From: Gymnodinialimonas phycosphaerae
GTDB lineage: Bacteria > Pseudomonadota > Alphaproteobacteria > Rhodobacterales > Rhodobacteraceae
Direction of reading: 5' to 3'
Length of the DNA stretch: 64,000 bases
Assembly (NCBI RefSeq): GCF_019195455.1
Contig: NZ_JAIMBW010000001.1
Span: 2,294,001-2,358,000 of the forward strand
A program made the position numbers and the translations under genes. Positions 49,789 through 57,291 of the stretch are shown here, piece by piece (within the stretch, counting starts at the first letter, position 1; every line of letters starts with the position of its first letter). The notes beneath the pieces are model-generated. The model saw only the letters and a list, made by a program, of their open reading frames with translations. It searched no databases and was not told the origin of the DNA.

Positions 49789-52623
49789 ATGCCCTGGACG
49801 ACCACCGACTACGACCCCGATGATTTCGCCAACCGCCGTCACATCGGCCCCTCCCCCGCCGAAATGGCGGAGATGCTGGGGTTCGTGGGCGCTGACAGCC
49901 TGGATGGGTTGATCGACGACACGGTCCCCGCCTCCATCCGGCAGACGGGCGCGCTGGAATGGCCCGCGCTGTCCGAGGCGGAGTTGCTGGAGCACATGCG
50001 CGAGATCGCGGCCAAGAACAAACCGATGGTCAGCATGATCGGCCAGGGCTACTCCGGCACTCACACGCCCCCCGCGATCCAGCGCAATGTGCTGGAAAAC
50101 CCCGCGTGGTACACCGCCTACACGCCCTACCAACCCGAGATTGCGCAGGGCCGGCTTGAGGCGCTGCTGAACTTCCAGACCATGGTGGCGGACCTGACCG
50201 GGTTGCCCGTGGCGAACGCCTCGCTCCTGGACGAGGCGACAGCGGCGGCCGAGGCGATGGTCATGGCGCAGCGGGCGTCGAAGTCGAAGGCGCGCGCTTT
50301 CTACGTTGATGAAAACTGCCATCCCCAGACAATCGCCGTGATGCAAACGCGCGCCGCGCCCTTGGGGATCCAAGTGATCGTCGGTGCGCCCAAGGCGCTG
50401 GACGCAACCGCCGTCTTTGGCGCGATCTTCCAGTATCCGGGCACCTTCGGCGGGCTTTCTGACCCCTCCGCCCAGATCGAAGCGCTGCACGAGGCCCGCG
50501 CCATCGCCGTAGTCGCCACCGACCTTCTGGCGCTGACACTTCTGAAGGAACCGGGCGCCATGGGCGCGGATATCGCCGTGGGCTCTGCCCAACGGTTCGG
50601 CGTGCCCCTTGGCTATGGCGGGCCGCACGCGGCGTTCATATCGTGCCGTGACGCGCTGAAACGCTCGCTTCCCGGACGCATCGTGGGTGTCTCGGTCGAC
50701 AGCCATGGCCACAACGCCTACCGCCTGTCCCTGCAAACCCGCGAACAACATATCCGGCGTGAAAAGGCGACCTCCAACGTCTGCACGGCACAGGCGCTTC
50801 TGGCCGTCATGGCCAGCTTCTACGCCGTCTTCCATGGCCCCCAGGGGCTGCGCGCCATTGCAGAGCGTGTGCACATGCGCGCCGTCCGTCTGGCCGCGTC
50901 GCTATCTGCCGGGGGCTATCCGCCGGAAAACGACACGTTCTTCGACACGCTCACGGTGCATGTCGGCGACAAGCAATCGCGCATCATGGCCGCCGCCGTC
51001 GCACGCGGGATCAACCTGCGCGATGTCGGCGCGGATCGCATCGGCATCGCCGTCGATGAGGTGACGACCGAGGCGCACATCGAGGCCGTCTGCCGCGCCT
51101 TCGGCGTGCTGGTGGCCCCTGCCCCCAAAGCGCCCGCGATCCCCGACGATCAGTTGCGCACGTCCGATTACCTGACCCATCCCATTTTCCACATGAACCG
51201 TGCGGAATCCGAGATGATGCGCTACATGCGCCGCCTCAGCGACCGCGACCTCGCGCTGGATCGCGCGATGATCCCGCTTGGATCCTGCACCATGAAGCTG
51301 AACGCAGCCGTCGAGATGATGCCGATCACCTGGCCCGAGTTCGGAAACCTGCACCCCTTCGCCCCCGCCGATCAGGCCGAGGGTTATGCCGAAATGCTGG
51401 AAGACCTCTCTGCCAAGCTGTGCGAGATCACCGGCTATGACGCCATGTCGATGCAGCCCAACTCGGGCGCGCAGGGCGAATATGCGGGGCTCTTGACCAT
51501 CGCCGCCTATCACCGCGCGAACGGGGAAGACCGCAATATCTGCCTGATCCCCGTCTCGGCCCATGGCACCAACCCCGCCTCGGCCCAGATGGCAGGGATG
51601 CAGGTGGTGGTTGTGAAATCCCAAGAGGACGGCGATATCGATCTGGCCGATTTCCGCGCCAAGGCAGAGGCGGCGGGCGACAAGCTGGCCGCTTGCATGA
51701 TCACCTACCCCTCTACTCACGGCGTGTTCGAGGAAAGCGTCAAAGAAGTCTGCGCCATCACCCATGAATTCGGTGGGCAGGTCTACCTCGACGGTGCAAA
51801 CCTCAACGCCATGGTCGGTTTGTCGAAGCCGGGCGAATTGGGCGCAGACGTCAGCCACCTGAACCTGCACAAGACGTTTTGTATCCCCCACGGCGGCGGC
51901 GGCCCCGGCATGGGGCCGATTGGCGTCAAAGCGCATTTGGCACCGCATTTGCCCGGCCATCCCGAAACGGGCGGTACGGCGGGCCCTGTCTCTGCCGCGC
52001 CCTATGGCTCGGCCTCGATCCTACCGATTTCCTATGCCTATGTGCACCTCATGGGCGGCTCTGGTCTGACCCAGGCCACCAAGGTTGCCATCCTCAACGC
52101 CAACTACATCGCGCGGCGGCTGGAAGAGGACTATGGCGTTTTGTTCAAAGGCACCACGGGCCGCGTGGCTCACGAATGCATCCTGGATACGCGCCCCTTC
52201 GCCGAGGCCGGCGTCACCGTCGATGACATCGCCAAGCGCCTGATGGACCACGGCTTCCACGCCCCCACCATGAGCTGGCCCGTGGCGGGAACCCTGATGG
52301 TAGAGCCCACGGAATCCGAGACCAAGGCCGAGCTGGACCGCTTCATTACCGCGATGCAGGCGATCCGCGCAGAGATCGCCGAGGTCGAGGCCGGGGCGAT
52401 AAAGGCCGAAGACAGCCCGCTGCACCACGCCCCCCACACGATGGAGGATCTGGTGCGCGATTGGGACCGCGCCTACACCCGTGAACAGGGCTGCTTCCCG
52501 CCGGGCGCGTTCCGGGTGGACAAATACTGGCCCCCGGTCAATCGCGTGGACAACGTGGCAGGCGACCGGAACCTGATCTGCACCTGCCCGCCCCTGGACG
52601 ATTACCTGGAAGCGGCGGAGTGA
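49789..52623 (+). CDS. gcvP: Glycine dehydrogenase (decarboxylating), P protein
   Basis: A 944-residue single-chain GcvP (fusion of the two domains that are GcvPA and GcvPB elsewhere). It decarboxylates glycine with PLP. The PLP-binding lysine is in [26 protein letters not shown] at about residue 693; N-half landmarks are [36 protein letters not shown] and the C-half [16 protein letters not shown]. Start at [11 protein letters not shown] behind GGAG; a TTG/ATG frame five codons earlier is not preferred. It is the last gene of the operon; an AT-rich stretch with GTTAACAAAATGC follows. Confidence 0.97.
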   Translation: MPWTTTDYDPDDFANRRHIGPSPAEMAEMLGFVGADSLDGLIDDTVPASIRQTGALEWPALSEAELLEHMREIAAKNKPMVSMIGQGYSGTHTPPAIQRNVLENPAWYTAYTPYQPEIAQGRLEALLNFQTMVADLTGLPVANASLLDEATAAAEAMVMAQRASKSKARAFYVDENCHPQTIAVMQTRAAPLGIQVIVGAPKALDATAVFGAIFQYPGTFGGLSDPSAQIEALHEARAIAVVATDLLALTLLKEPGAMGADIAVGSAQRFGVPLGYGGPHAAFISCRDALKRSLPGRIVGVSVDSHGHNAYRLSLQTREQHIRREKATSNVCTAQALLAVMASFYAVFHGPQGLRAIAERVHMRAVRLAASLSAGGYPPENDTFFDTLTVHVGDKQSRIMAAAVARGINLRDVGADRIGIAVDEVTTEAHIEAVCRAFGVLVAPAPKAPAIPDDQLRTSDYLTHPIFHMNRAESEMMRYMRRLSDRDLALDRAMIPLGSCTMKLNAAVEMMPITWPEFGNLHPFAPADQAEGYAEMLEDLSAKLCEITGYDAMSMQPNSGAQGEYAGLLTIAAYHRANGEDRNICLIPVSAHGTNPASAQMAGMQVVVVKSQEDGDIDLADFRAKAEAAGDKLAACMITYPSTHGVFEESVKEVCAITHEFGGQVYLDGANLNAMVGLSKPGELGADVSHLNLHKTFCIPHGGGGPGMGPIGVKAHLAPHLPGHPETGGTAGPVSAAPYGSASILPISYAYVHLMGGSGLTQATKVAILNANYIARRLEEDYGVLFKGTTGRVAHECILDTRPFAEAGVTVDDIAKRLMDHGFHAPTMSWPVAGTLMVEPTESETKAELDRFITAMQAIRAEIAEVEAGAIKAEDSPLHHAPHTMEDLVRDWDRAYTREQGCFPPGAFRVDKYWPPVNRVDNVAGDRNLICTCPPLDDYLEAAE

Positions 52624-52733
52624 GAACTCGGCGCCGGGTTTTTGGGCCTGTTCGTGGTAAATGAAGTGTTAACAAAATGCTTTACTTTGCATTTTCAGAT
52701 GGTTAGGCCCTTGCTCAAGCTTGAGCAGGCGGC

Positions 52734-53279
52734 CTAGCGCGACCGCCCGAACCGGGTATAAAGCCCATCCAACGTGTAGGTCTCGGCCACCGGGCCGTGC
52801 TCTTCCGGGTAGAAGTTGGGATCAACAGGCAAGCAATCGCGCCCGCAGGCCTGGGTCATGGTGCCCGTCGTGCCATCGACGTACCACAGACGCCCGCCGG
52901 GTGTGCCAACCCAGCCATTGACGCCGAAACGCATATCGCCCTCGACATCCTGGATCGAGGGTACTTCTCCGTCGTATCCCAAACCCCACGCCGCGTGGGT
53001 GTGCCACGACGACACCGCCCTTTGTCCAGCCTCCAACGGAAGCGAGGCGCAACTCGCCTCACCGCCCCACGACGCTTTGGTGGAAGAGTAATTGCCCGCG
53101 TCGTCCTGCAAGATGAATCCGCAGACCTCGCGGTTGAATCGCACGGACAGCTGGTTCATCGACTCCATCATACCCCGCACGAATTCCATCTCTCGCGCAT
53201 CCTGCGCTTGGGCTACAGGGGCAAACAGCACGGCTGCGGCAGCGACAAGCGCGGCTTGTACGGACGTCATCGATCGCAT
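52734..53279 (-). CDS. Secreted JAB/MPN-like (DUF4329) protein
   Basis: A 181-residue protein with a signal peptide (VQAALVAAAAVLFAPVAQA-QDA). The remainder carries the spaced elements of a JAMM metalloprotease: REVCGFILQDDAGNY (Glu, and the E-x-CG-x-I opening), SSWHTHAAWGLGYDGEVPSIQD (His-x-His, then Ser-x-x-Asp) and a later GRLWYVDG. DUF4329 proteins share this fold. Paired Cys (VCGF with CASL; CGRDC) fit periplasmic life. An exported JAMM-type hydrolase (isopeptidase or peptidoglycan-related) is the best guess, not proven. Confidence 0.78.
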   Translation of the reverse strand: MRSMTSVQAALVAAAAVLFAPVAQAQDAREMEFVRGMMESMNQLSVRFNREVCGFILQDDAGNYSSTKASWGGEASCASLPLEAGQRAVSSWHTHAAWGLGYDGEVPSIQDVEGDMRFGVNGWVGTPGGRLWYVDGTTGTMTQACGRDCLPVDPNFYPEEHGPVAETYTLDGLYTRFGRSR

Positions 53280-53421
53280 TGTCAGGCGGCTCCTATGCGG
53301 TGGCTTGCAGGTGAGGGTAGCGGAGATTGCGCGACAGGCAACGTGAAACATGGCGCAAAGCAGTGGAATGCAGCGCAGGCCACGCTACAATCCTGTTCAG
53401 CAGCAGAAGTGGAGGGATCAG

Positions 53422-53607
53422 ATGGCAAGCTTCGAAGACAAGATGAAGGACCGCGTGCAGGCGATGGCCAAGGGCACCCGAATTGAAACCCTGAGCGACG
53501 ATGAAGATGTCCGCGAATGGTTGGTTTTCGGCCGCATCGCGATGATGGCTACGATCTGGATGGCGATGATTTCCGCCGTGGCATTGGTGATCTCTGTCCG
53601 CTTCTGA
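53422..53607 (+). CDS. Small single-TM membrane protein
   Basis: A 61-residue protein: a charged N-terminal half (MASFEDKMKDRVQAMAKGTRIETLSDDEDVREWLVFG) and one TM helix (IAMMATIWMAMISAVALVISVRF) running to the C-terminus. The internal ATG is chosen as start because GGAGG lies 7 bases ahead; a start 24 codons upstream would add an Arg/Gln-rich stretch without Shine-Dalgarno. Function unknown. It is divergent from the JAB-like gene. Confidence 0.7.
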   Translation: MASFEDKMKDRVQAMAKGTRIETLSDDEDVREWLVFGRIAMMATIWMAMISAVALVISVRF

Positions 53608-53699
53608 TCGCCGCGCAGGCCGTCCCTCCGTGGCTGGTGCAGGGCTGCCATACGGTCGCGGGACAGATCACGGATCGGCATCCTTCGGTGCGGACCCCT

Positions 53700-53780
53700 T
53701 TAGATTGCAGCCCAATCCGTAAAGCGAAACGGTTGCGGGCGGGTCTTGCGTTGGCTGTGCTTTTGTTGACGCTGGGGCAT
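53700..53780 (-). CDS. Short peptide gene, 26 residues, PFRFTDWA motif (copy B)
   Basis: An ORF of 26 codons starting MPQRQQKHSQRKTRPQ and ending PFRFTDWAAI. It has an excellent ribosome binding site (AAAGGAGAT, 6 bases before the ATG). The N-part is strongly basic and Gln-rich. It is paralogous to the ORF at 53857-53952 on the same strand: both end in PFRFTDWA(A/S)I, and across FRFTDWA the codons differ only at synonymous third positions (TTT/TTC, ACG/ACC, GCT/GCG). This is evidence for selection on the peptide. No similar known family comes to mind. Confidence 0.65.
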   Translation of the reverse strand: MPQRQQKHSQRKTRPQPFRFTDWAAI

Positions 53781-53856
53781 GTCGTATCTCCTTTGATGGG
53801 TTCAAAGTACCGTCTGACGTGGAGCGGGTCATTGGACTGTGCCCAGACTTGACAGC

Positions 53857-53952
53857 CTAGATGGACGCCCAATCGGTGAAGCGAAACGGGGTCGGCGCGG
53901 GCTTGCTGGGGATCGGGCTTGGCTGATGGCGGGGCTGTGCGGGGCGGGTCAT
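53857..53952 (-). CDS. Short peptide gene, 31 residues, PFRFTDWA motif (copy A)
   Basis: An ORF of 31 codons beginning MTRPAQPRHQPSPIPSKPAP and ending PFRFTDWASI, preceded by GAAGGA seven bases before the ATG. It lies upstream of copy B on the same strand with 76 bases between stop and start, so the pair may be a tandem duplication in one transcript. N-parts differ (Pro-rich here, Gln/Lys-rich in copy B) while the C-terminal ten residues are nearly identical. A conserved C-terminal amphipathic aromatic motif on a basic or Pro-rich linker suggests binding of a protein or RNA; this is inference. Confidence 0.62.
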   Translation of the reverse strand: MTRPAQPRHQPSPIPSKPAPTPFRFTDWASI

Positions 53953-54314
53953 TGTCGTTCCTTCGGGGGTTGTGTGTGGCGGGATGGGGCAAAGGTGCTC
54001 TGGTGCCCCGTGTCACACAAAATCGCCGCGCTGATATCCGATAGCCTTTGGGCTTTCCCGCGCTATTTCATGGCCTTGGCGGAAAGCTGCCAAATGGGAA
54101 CCGTCATGGGCGGCGCTTGGCCGATCCGGCTTGGAGGGCCTGCGATCAGGCCAAAATGTCCTGCTTGACCGAGATGCAGGTCGAGCCGCGCGGTGCGTAC
54201 TCGGCTGAGAAGGCCACGCGATTCCCGAGGTCAAAGATCCATGCAAGCAAGCGCCCGACACGCTCCGATGCGCTCCGATGGTTCATGACAGTCAGTGTCG
54301 CCGCACCCGAGCAC
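53953..54314. other. Gene-poor stretch upstream of the short peptide genes
   Basis: About 360 bases. A minus-strand frame at 54146-54286 (46 codons: MNHRSASERVGRLLAWIFDL, then NRVAFSAEYAPRGSTC to a TGA) has protein-like composition but no ribosome binding site and begins just after the cspA terminator, so I do not call it a gene. The segment probably also holds the promoter of the minus-strand short peptides. Confidence 0.35.
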
Positions 54315-54344
54315 AAAAAAGGCGCGTCCGTCTCCGGGCGCGCC
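54315..54344 (-). terminator. Intrinsic terminator after cspA
   Basis: On the minus strand GGCGCG...CGCGCC (6-bp stem, 12-base loop) is followed by TTTTTTGTGC. It lies about 35 bases after the cspA stop. Confidence 0.8.
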
Positions 54345-54377
54345 ATCGTCAGTTCAGCATAGTCGCTGAGGGGTCGC

Positions 54378-54584
54378 TTAGACCGCCTTCAGGTTCACGG
54401 CGCTCTCACGGCCATCGCGGCCAGCTTCGAGGTCGTAAGTCACTTTCTGATTGTCGGCGAGGCCGGTCAGACCGGAGCGCTCAACAGCAGAGATGTGCAC
54501 AAACACGTCCTTGCCGCCCGTCTCGGGTGCGATGAAGCCGAAGCCTTTAGTAGAGTTGAACCATTTCACGGTGCCATTGGCCAT
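54378..54584 (-). CDS. cspA: Cold shock protein, CspA family
   Basis: A 68-residue single cold-shock domain. RNP1 KGFGFIAPE and RNP2 VFVHISAVE are present in MANGTVKWFNSTKGFGFIAPETGGKDVFVHISAVERSGLTGLADNQKVTYDLEAGRDGRESAVNL. It binds single-stranded RNA/DNA and acts as an RNA chaperone. Start behind AGGAGA. The upstream region (54590-54850) is free of genes and could carry the long structured leader typical of temperature-regulated csp genes. Confidence 0.97.
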   Translation of the reverse strand: MANGTVKWFNSTKGFGFIAPETGGKDVFVHISAVERSGLTGLADNQKVTYDLEAGRDGRESAVNLKAV

Positions 54585-54587
54585 CGT

Positions 54588-54998
54588 GTGTCTCCTAGTA
54601 TGTGTAGTCCCGCCCGCGTGCCTGCGGCGGTGTGGCGTCAGTTGGGTAGCAGATCGAGACTGAGGCCTTGGTAGAGGAGACAGCGGACGAGTGCGGTAAC
54701 GGTCGCGAGCGCTGTATGGGGGATTCTTGCGTGAAAAGCAAGGGAAAGGTGCGTCCACGAGCGGAGAAACGCCGAAGGTGAGCACCATGCACAAAGGGCT
54801 CAAGTCATTGTTTTAGATCGAATAAGCCTTTGTCGGCAACAACTCGTTAACCATAAGTTTGACGCCCCGGTTCCAAGTCCGCACGGGACTGAGGGTTTTC
54901 CCGCAAATTTGAGTGTCGCACGGAGCACTCAGAGCAGTCATTGAATCAATCGTTCATGAACGCGATTGGCAAAGCGGCGGATCGAACGGTCAGGAATG
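54588..54998. other. cspA leader and promoter region
   Basis: About 410 bases with no supported gene. On the minus strand it is the upstream region of cspA. An AT-rich patch near 54810-54860 (TTGTTTTAGATCGAATAAGCC and GTTAACCATAAG) is the likely promoter zone, which implies a leader of up to about 220 bases. No coding frame on either strand has a start with a ribosome binding site. Confidence 0.5.
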
Positions 54999-55020
54999 GA
55001 AAGGGTGGCCGAAGCCACCC
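54999..55020 (-). terminator. UUCG-loop terminator after the 31-residue TM peptide
   Basis: On the minus strand GGGTGGC-TTCG-GCCACCC followed by TTTCC: a 7-bp stem with an extra-stable UUCG tetraloop, 4 bases after the stop codon of the small gene at 55025. Confidence 0.75.
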
Positions 55021-55024
55021 TCAA

Positions 55025-55120
55025 TCACCAGAACAATCCAATGACCGCCAGTAGCAACGATGCCGAGCCAACAATGTCAGCATAGCGAACGCGCCACTTT
55101 ATTTTGATCGTAAACCGCAT
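55025..55120 (-). CDS. Very small membrane protein, 31 residues
   Basis: An ORF of 31 codons: a basic amphipathic start MRFTIKIKWRVRYAD and one TM helix IVGSASLLLAVIGLFW ending at the stop. GAGGG lies 8 bases ahead of the ATG (and AAGG 2 bases ahead). It is directly followed by a UUCG terminator, which supports a real, separately ended transcript. The design (positively charged N-terminus inside, single helix) is that of regulatory or toxin-like membrane peptides. No family recognised. Confidence 0.6.
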   Translation of the reverse strand: MRFTIKIKWRVRYADIVGSASLLLAVIGLFW

Positions 55121-55538
55121 GGCCTTAGCCCTCGTGCGATGTCCGACCGGTCGAACGTTGTTACACGCTCAGTACTTATATACCGCCCCAATTCCGGCGG
55201 TTGCCGCACCTTAGTTAACATCAGGCCCGGCGCTTCGACGGCTTCCCGCTCAGGTTATTCTAGGCACAGCCCAGAGTCCTGCCGGACCGCCTTAGCCTAC
55301 TTCCCACTAAGGTTTCGACACAGCGCCGCTAAGCGCTTGCAGCTTCCGGGCAGGATTTGCGGTTGTCGCATTACGATCCGCTCACCTGCCACGCGGTGGT
55401 ATGAGCACTTTCGATCCACTGCCGCATTATGACTGCCATGATTCTTATCCAACGACAAGAACAAAAGGGGTCCAGAAGGGCTGATTTTGTATGGCGGGAC
55501 GATTACCACCCTATGGGTAGTATTGCGGCGTCCTCCCC
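55121..55538. other. Gene-free stretch of lower GC content
   Basis: About 420 bases between the small TM peptide and ettA. GC is visibly lower than the surroundings. One plus frame (55139-55432) is open for 97 codons but Arg/Ser/Cys-rich without ribosome binding site. The sequence has several short inverted repeats (for example TTCCGGGCAGGA, and CCTTAG with CTAAGG) and might encode a structured RNA; it does not match tmRNA, RNase P, SRP RNA or 6S RNA features that I can check by eye. Confidence 0.35.
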
Positions 55539-57194
55539 CTACCGAACAAACTTCTTGTGCTTCAGGCGCTTCGGCTCCAGCGCGTCCGGGCCCAGACGAC
55601 GCTTTTTATCTTCCTCGTAGGCCGAGAAGTCGCCTTCGAACCATTCGACGTGGGCCTCGCCCTCGAACGCCAAAATATGCGTGCAGATGCGGTCGAGGAA
55701 GAAGCGGTCGTGGGAGATAACGACGGCGCAGCCGGCGAAATCGGTCAGGGCGTCTTCCAGGGCGCGGAGGGTTTCCACGTCGAGGTCGTTGGTCGGCTCG
55801 TCAAGCAGCAGGACGTTTCCGCCGGATTTCAACAGCTTGGCCATATGGACGCGGTTGCGCTCGCCGCCTGACAGCTGGCCGACCTTCTTCTGCTGGTCGC
55901 CGCCCTTAAAGTTGAACGCCGAGCAATACGCGCGGGAATTCATGCTCGCGTCGCCCAATTCGATGATTTCTGCACCGCCCGAGATTTCTTCCCACACCGT
56001 CGCATCACCCTTCAGGGCGTCGCGGGATTGGTCGACGAAGGCCAATTCCACCGTATCGCCGTATTCCAAGGTGCCCGCGTCTGGCTGTTCCTGGCCCGTG
56101 AGCATCCGGAAGAAGGTGGATTTCCCCGCGCCGTTGGGGCCGATGACGCCGACGATGCCGCCGGGCGGCAGCGCAAAGGAGAGGTCCTCGATCAATAGCT
56201 TGTCGCCGTAGCCCTTCTTGAGGTTCTCGATCTCGATCACCTTGGAGCCCAGACGTTCCCCGTTGGGGATGATGATCGTGGCGCGCGACAGCTTCTCGCG
56301 CTCGGACTTGCCGGCGAGGTCTTCATAGGCGTTGATCCGGGCCTTCTGCTTGGCCTGACGGGCCTTGGCGCCCTGGCGGATCCATTCAAGTTCACGCTCC
56401 AGCGTCTTCTGGCGGGTCTTGTCTTCGCGGGCTTCCTGCTCCAGCCGCTTGGCCTTCTGCTCCAGCCAGGCCGAATAATTGCCCTCGTACGGGATGCCGC
56501 GGCCGCGGTCCAATTCGAGGATCCAGGACGTGATATCATCAAGGAAATAACGGTCGTGGGTGACGATCAGGATCGTACCCTTGTAGTCGATCAGGTGCTG
56601 TTGCAGCCAGGCGATGGTTTCGGCGTCGAGGTGGTTGGTCGGCTCGTCCAGAAGCAGCATTTCGGGCGCTTCCAGAAGCAGTTTGCACAGCGCCACGCGG
56701 CGACGTTCCCCGCCGGAAAGGGTGGCAACCGGCGCATCATCGGGGGGGCAGCGGAGCGCCTCCATCGCGACGTCGATCTGGCTGTCGAGGTCCCAAAGGT
56801 TGTTGGCGTCGATCTCGTCCTGCAAGGCGGCCATCTCATCGGCGGTCTCATCGGAGTAGTTCATCGCCAGCTCGTTGTATTTATCCAGCTTGGCCTTCTT
56901 CTCGGCCACGCCAAGCATGACGTTTTCGCGCACCGACAGGCTTTCGTCCAGCTGCGGCTCCTGCGGCAGATAGCCGACGCGGGCACCCTCGGCAGACCAA
57001 GCCTCGCCGTTGAAATCCTTGTCGAGGCCCGCCATGATCTTCATCAGGGTCGATTTACCGGCACCGTTGACACCGACGACGCCGATTTTCACGCCGGGCA
57101 GGAAGCTGAGGCGGATGTTCTCGAAGCACTTTTTGCCACCGGGGTAGGTCTTGGAAACACCATCCATGTGGTACACGTATTGATAGGCGGCCAT
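55539..57194 (-). CDS. ettA: Energy-dependent translational throttle protein EttA (ABC-F)
   Basis: A 551-residue ABC-F protein with two ATPase domains and no TM segment. Domain 1: Walker A GVVGVNGAGKSTLMKIM, signature TLSGGERRRVALCKLLL, Walker B MLLLDEPTNHLD. The ABC-F arm and P-site tRNA interaction motif follow (about 245-310, SWILELDRGRGIPYEGNYSAWLEQKAKRLEQE). Domain 2: GPNGAGKSTFFRML, LSGGERNRVHMAKLL, VLLLDEPTNDLD. EttA gates entry of ribosomes into elongation in response to ATP/ADP. Start at MAAYQYVYHMDGVSKTYPGGKK. Length matches (about 555). Confidence 0.97.
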   Translation of the reverse strand: MAAYQYVYHMDGVSKTYPGGKKCFENIRLSFLPGVKIGVVGVNGAGKSTLMKIMAGLDKDFNGEAWSAEGARVGYLPQEPQLDESLSVRENVMLGVAEKKAKLDKYNELAMNYSDETADEMAALQDEIDANNLWDLDSQIDVAMEALRCPPDDAPVATLSGGERRRVALCKLLLEAPEMLLLDEPTNHLDAETIAWLQQHLIDYKGTILIVTHDRYFLDDITSWILELDRGRGIPYEGNYSAWLEQKAKRLEQEAREDKTRQKTLERELEWIRQGAKARQAKQKARINAYEDLAGKSEREKLSRATIIIPNGERLGSKVIEIENLKKGYGDKLLIEDLSFALPPGGIVGVIGPNGAGKSTFFRMLTGQEQPDAGTLEYGDTVELAFVDQSRDALKGDATVWEEISGGAEIIELGDASMNSRAYCSAFNFKGGDQQKKVGQLSGGERNRVHMAKLLKSGGNVLLLDEPTNDLDVETLRALEDALTDFAGCAVVISHDRFFLDRICTHILAFEGEAHVEWFEGDFSAYEEDKKRRLGPDALEPKRLKHKKFVR

Positions 57195-57291
57195 TGGTCC
57201 ACTCCGTCTGAAGGATCGCTGTTGCGCACCTCTCTTAGAGGGGTCGCGAGGGATCGGCAATCGAAGGGTTGGACCGATGTCCCGGGACAGC

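Noticed and set aside
53418..53681. 87-codon minus-strand gene opposite the small TM protein
   Set aside because: Mostly antisense to the plus-strand gene with the good Shine-Dalgarno; the ATG has AAGG with no spacing.
54146..54286. 46-codon minus-strand gene upstream of the short peptides
   Set aside because: Plausible composition but no ribosome binding site, and it begins just after the cspA terminator.
55139..55432. tmRNA, RNase P RNA, SRP RNA or 6S RNA in the low-GC segment
   Set aside because: None of the conserved core elements of these RNAs could be found on either strand.
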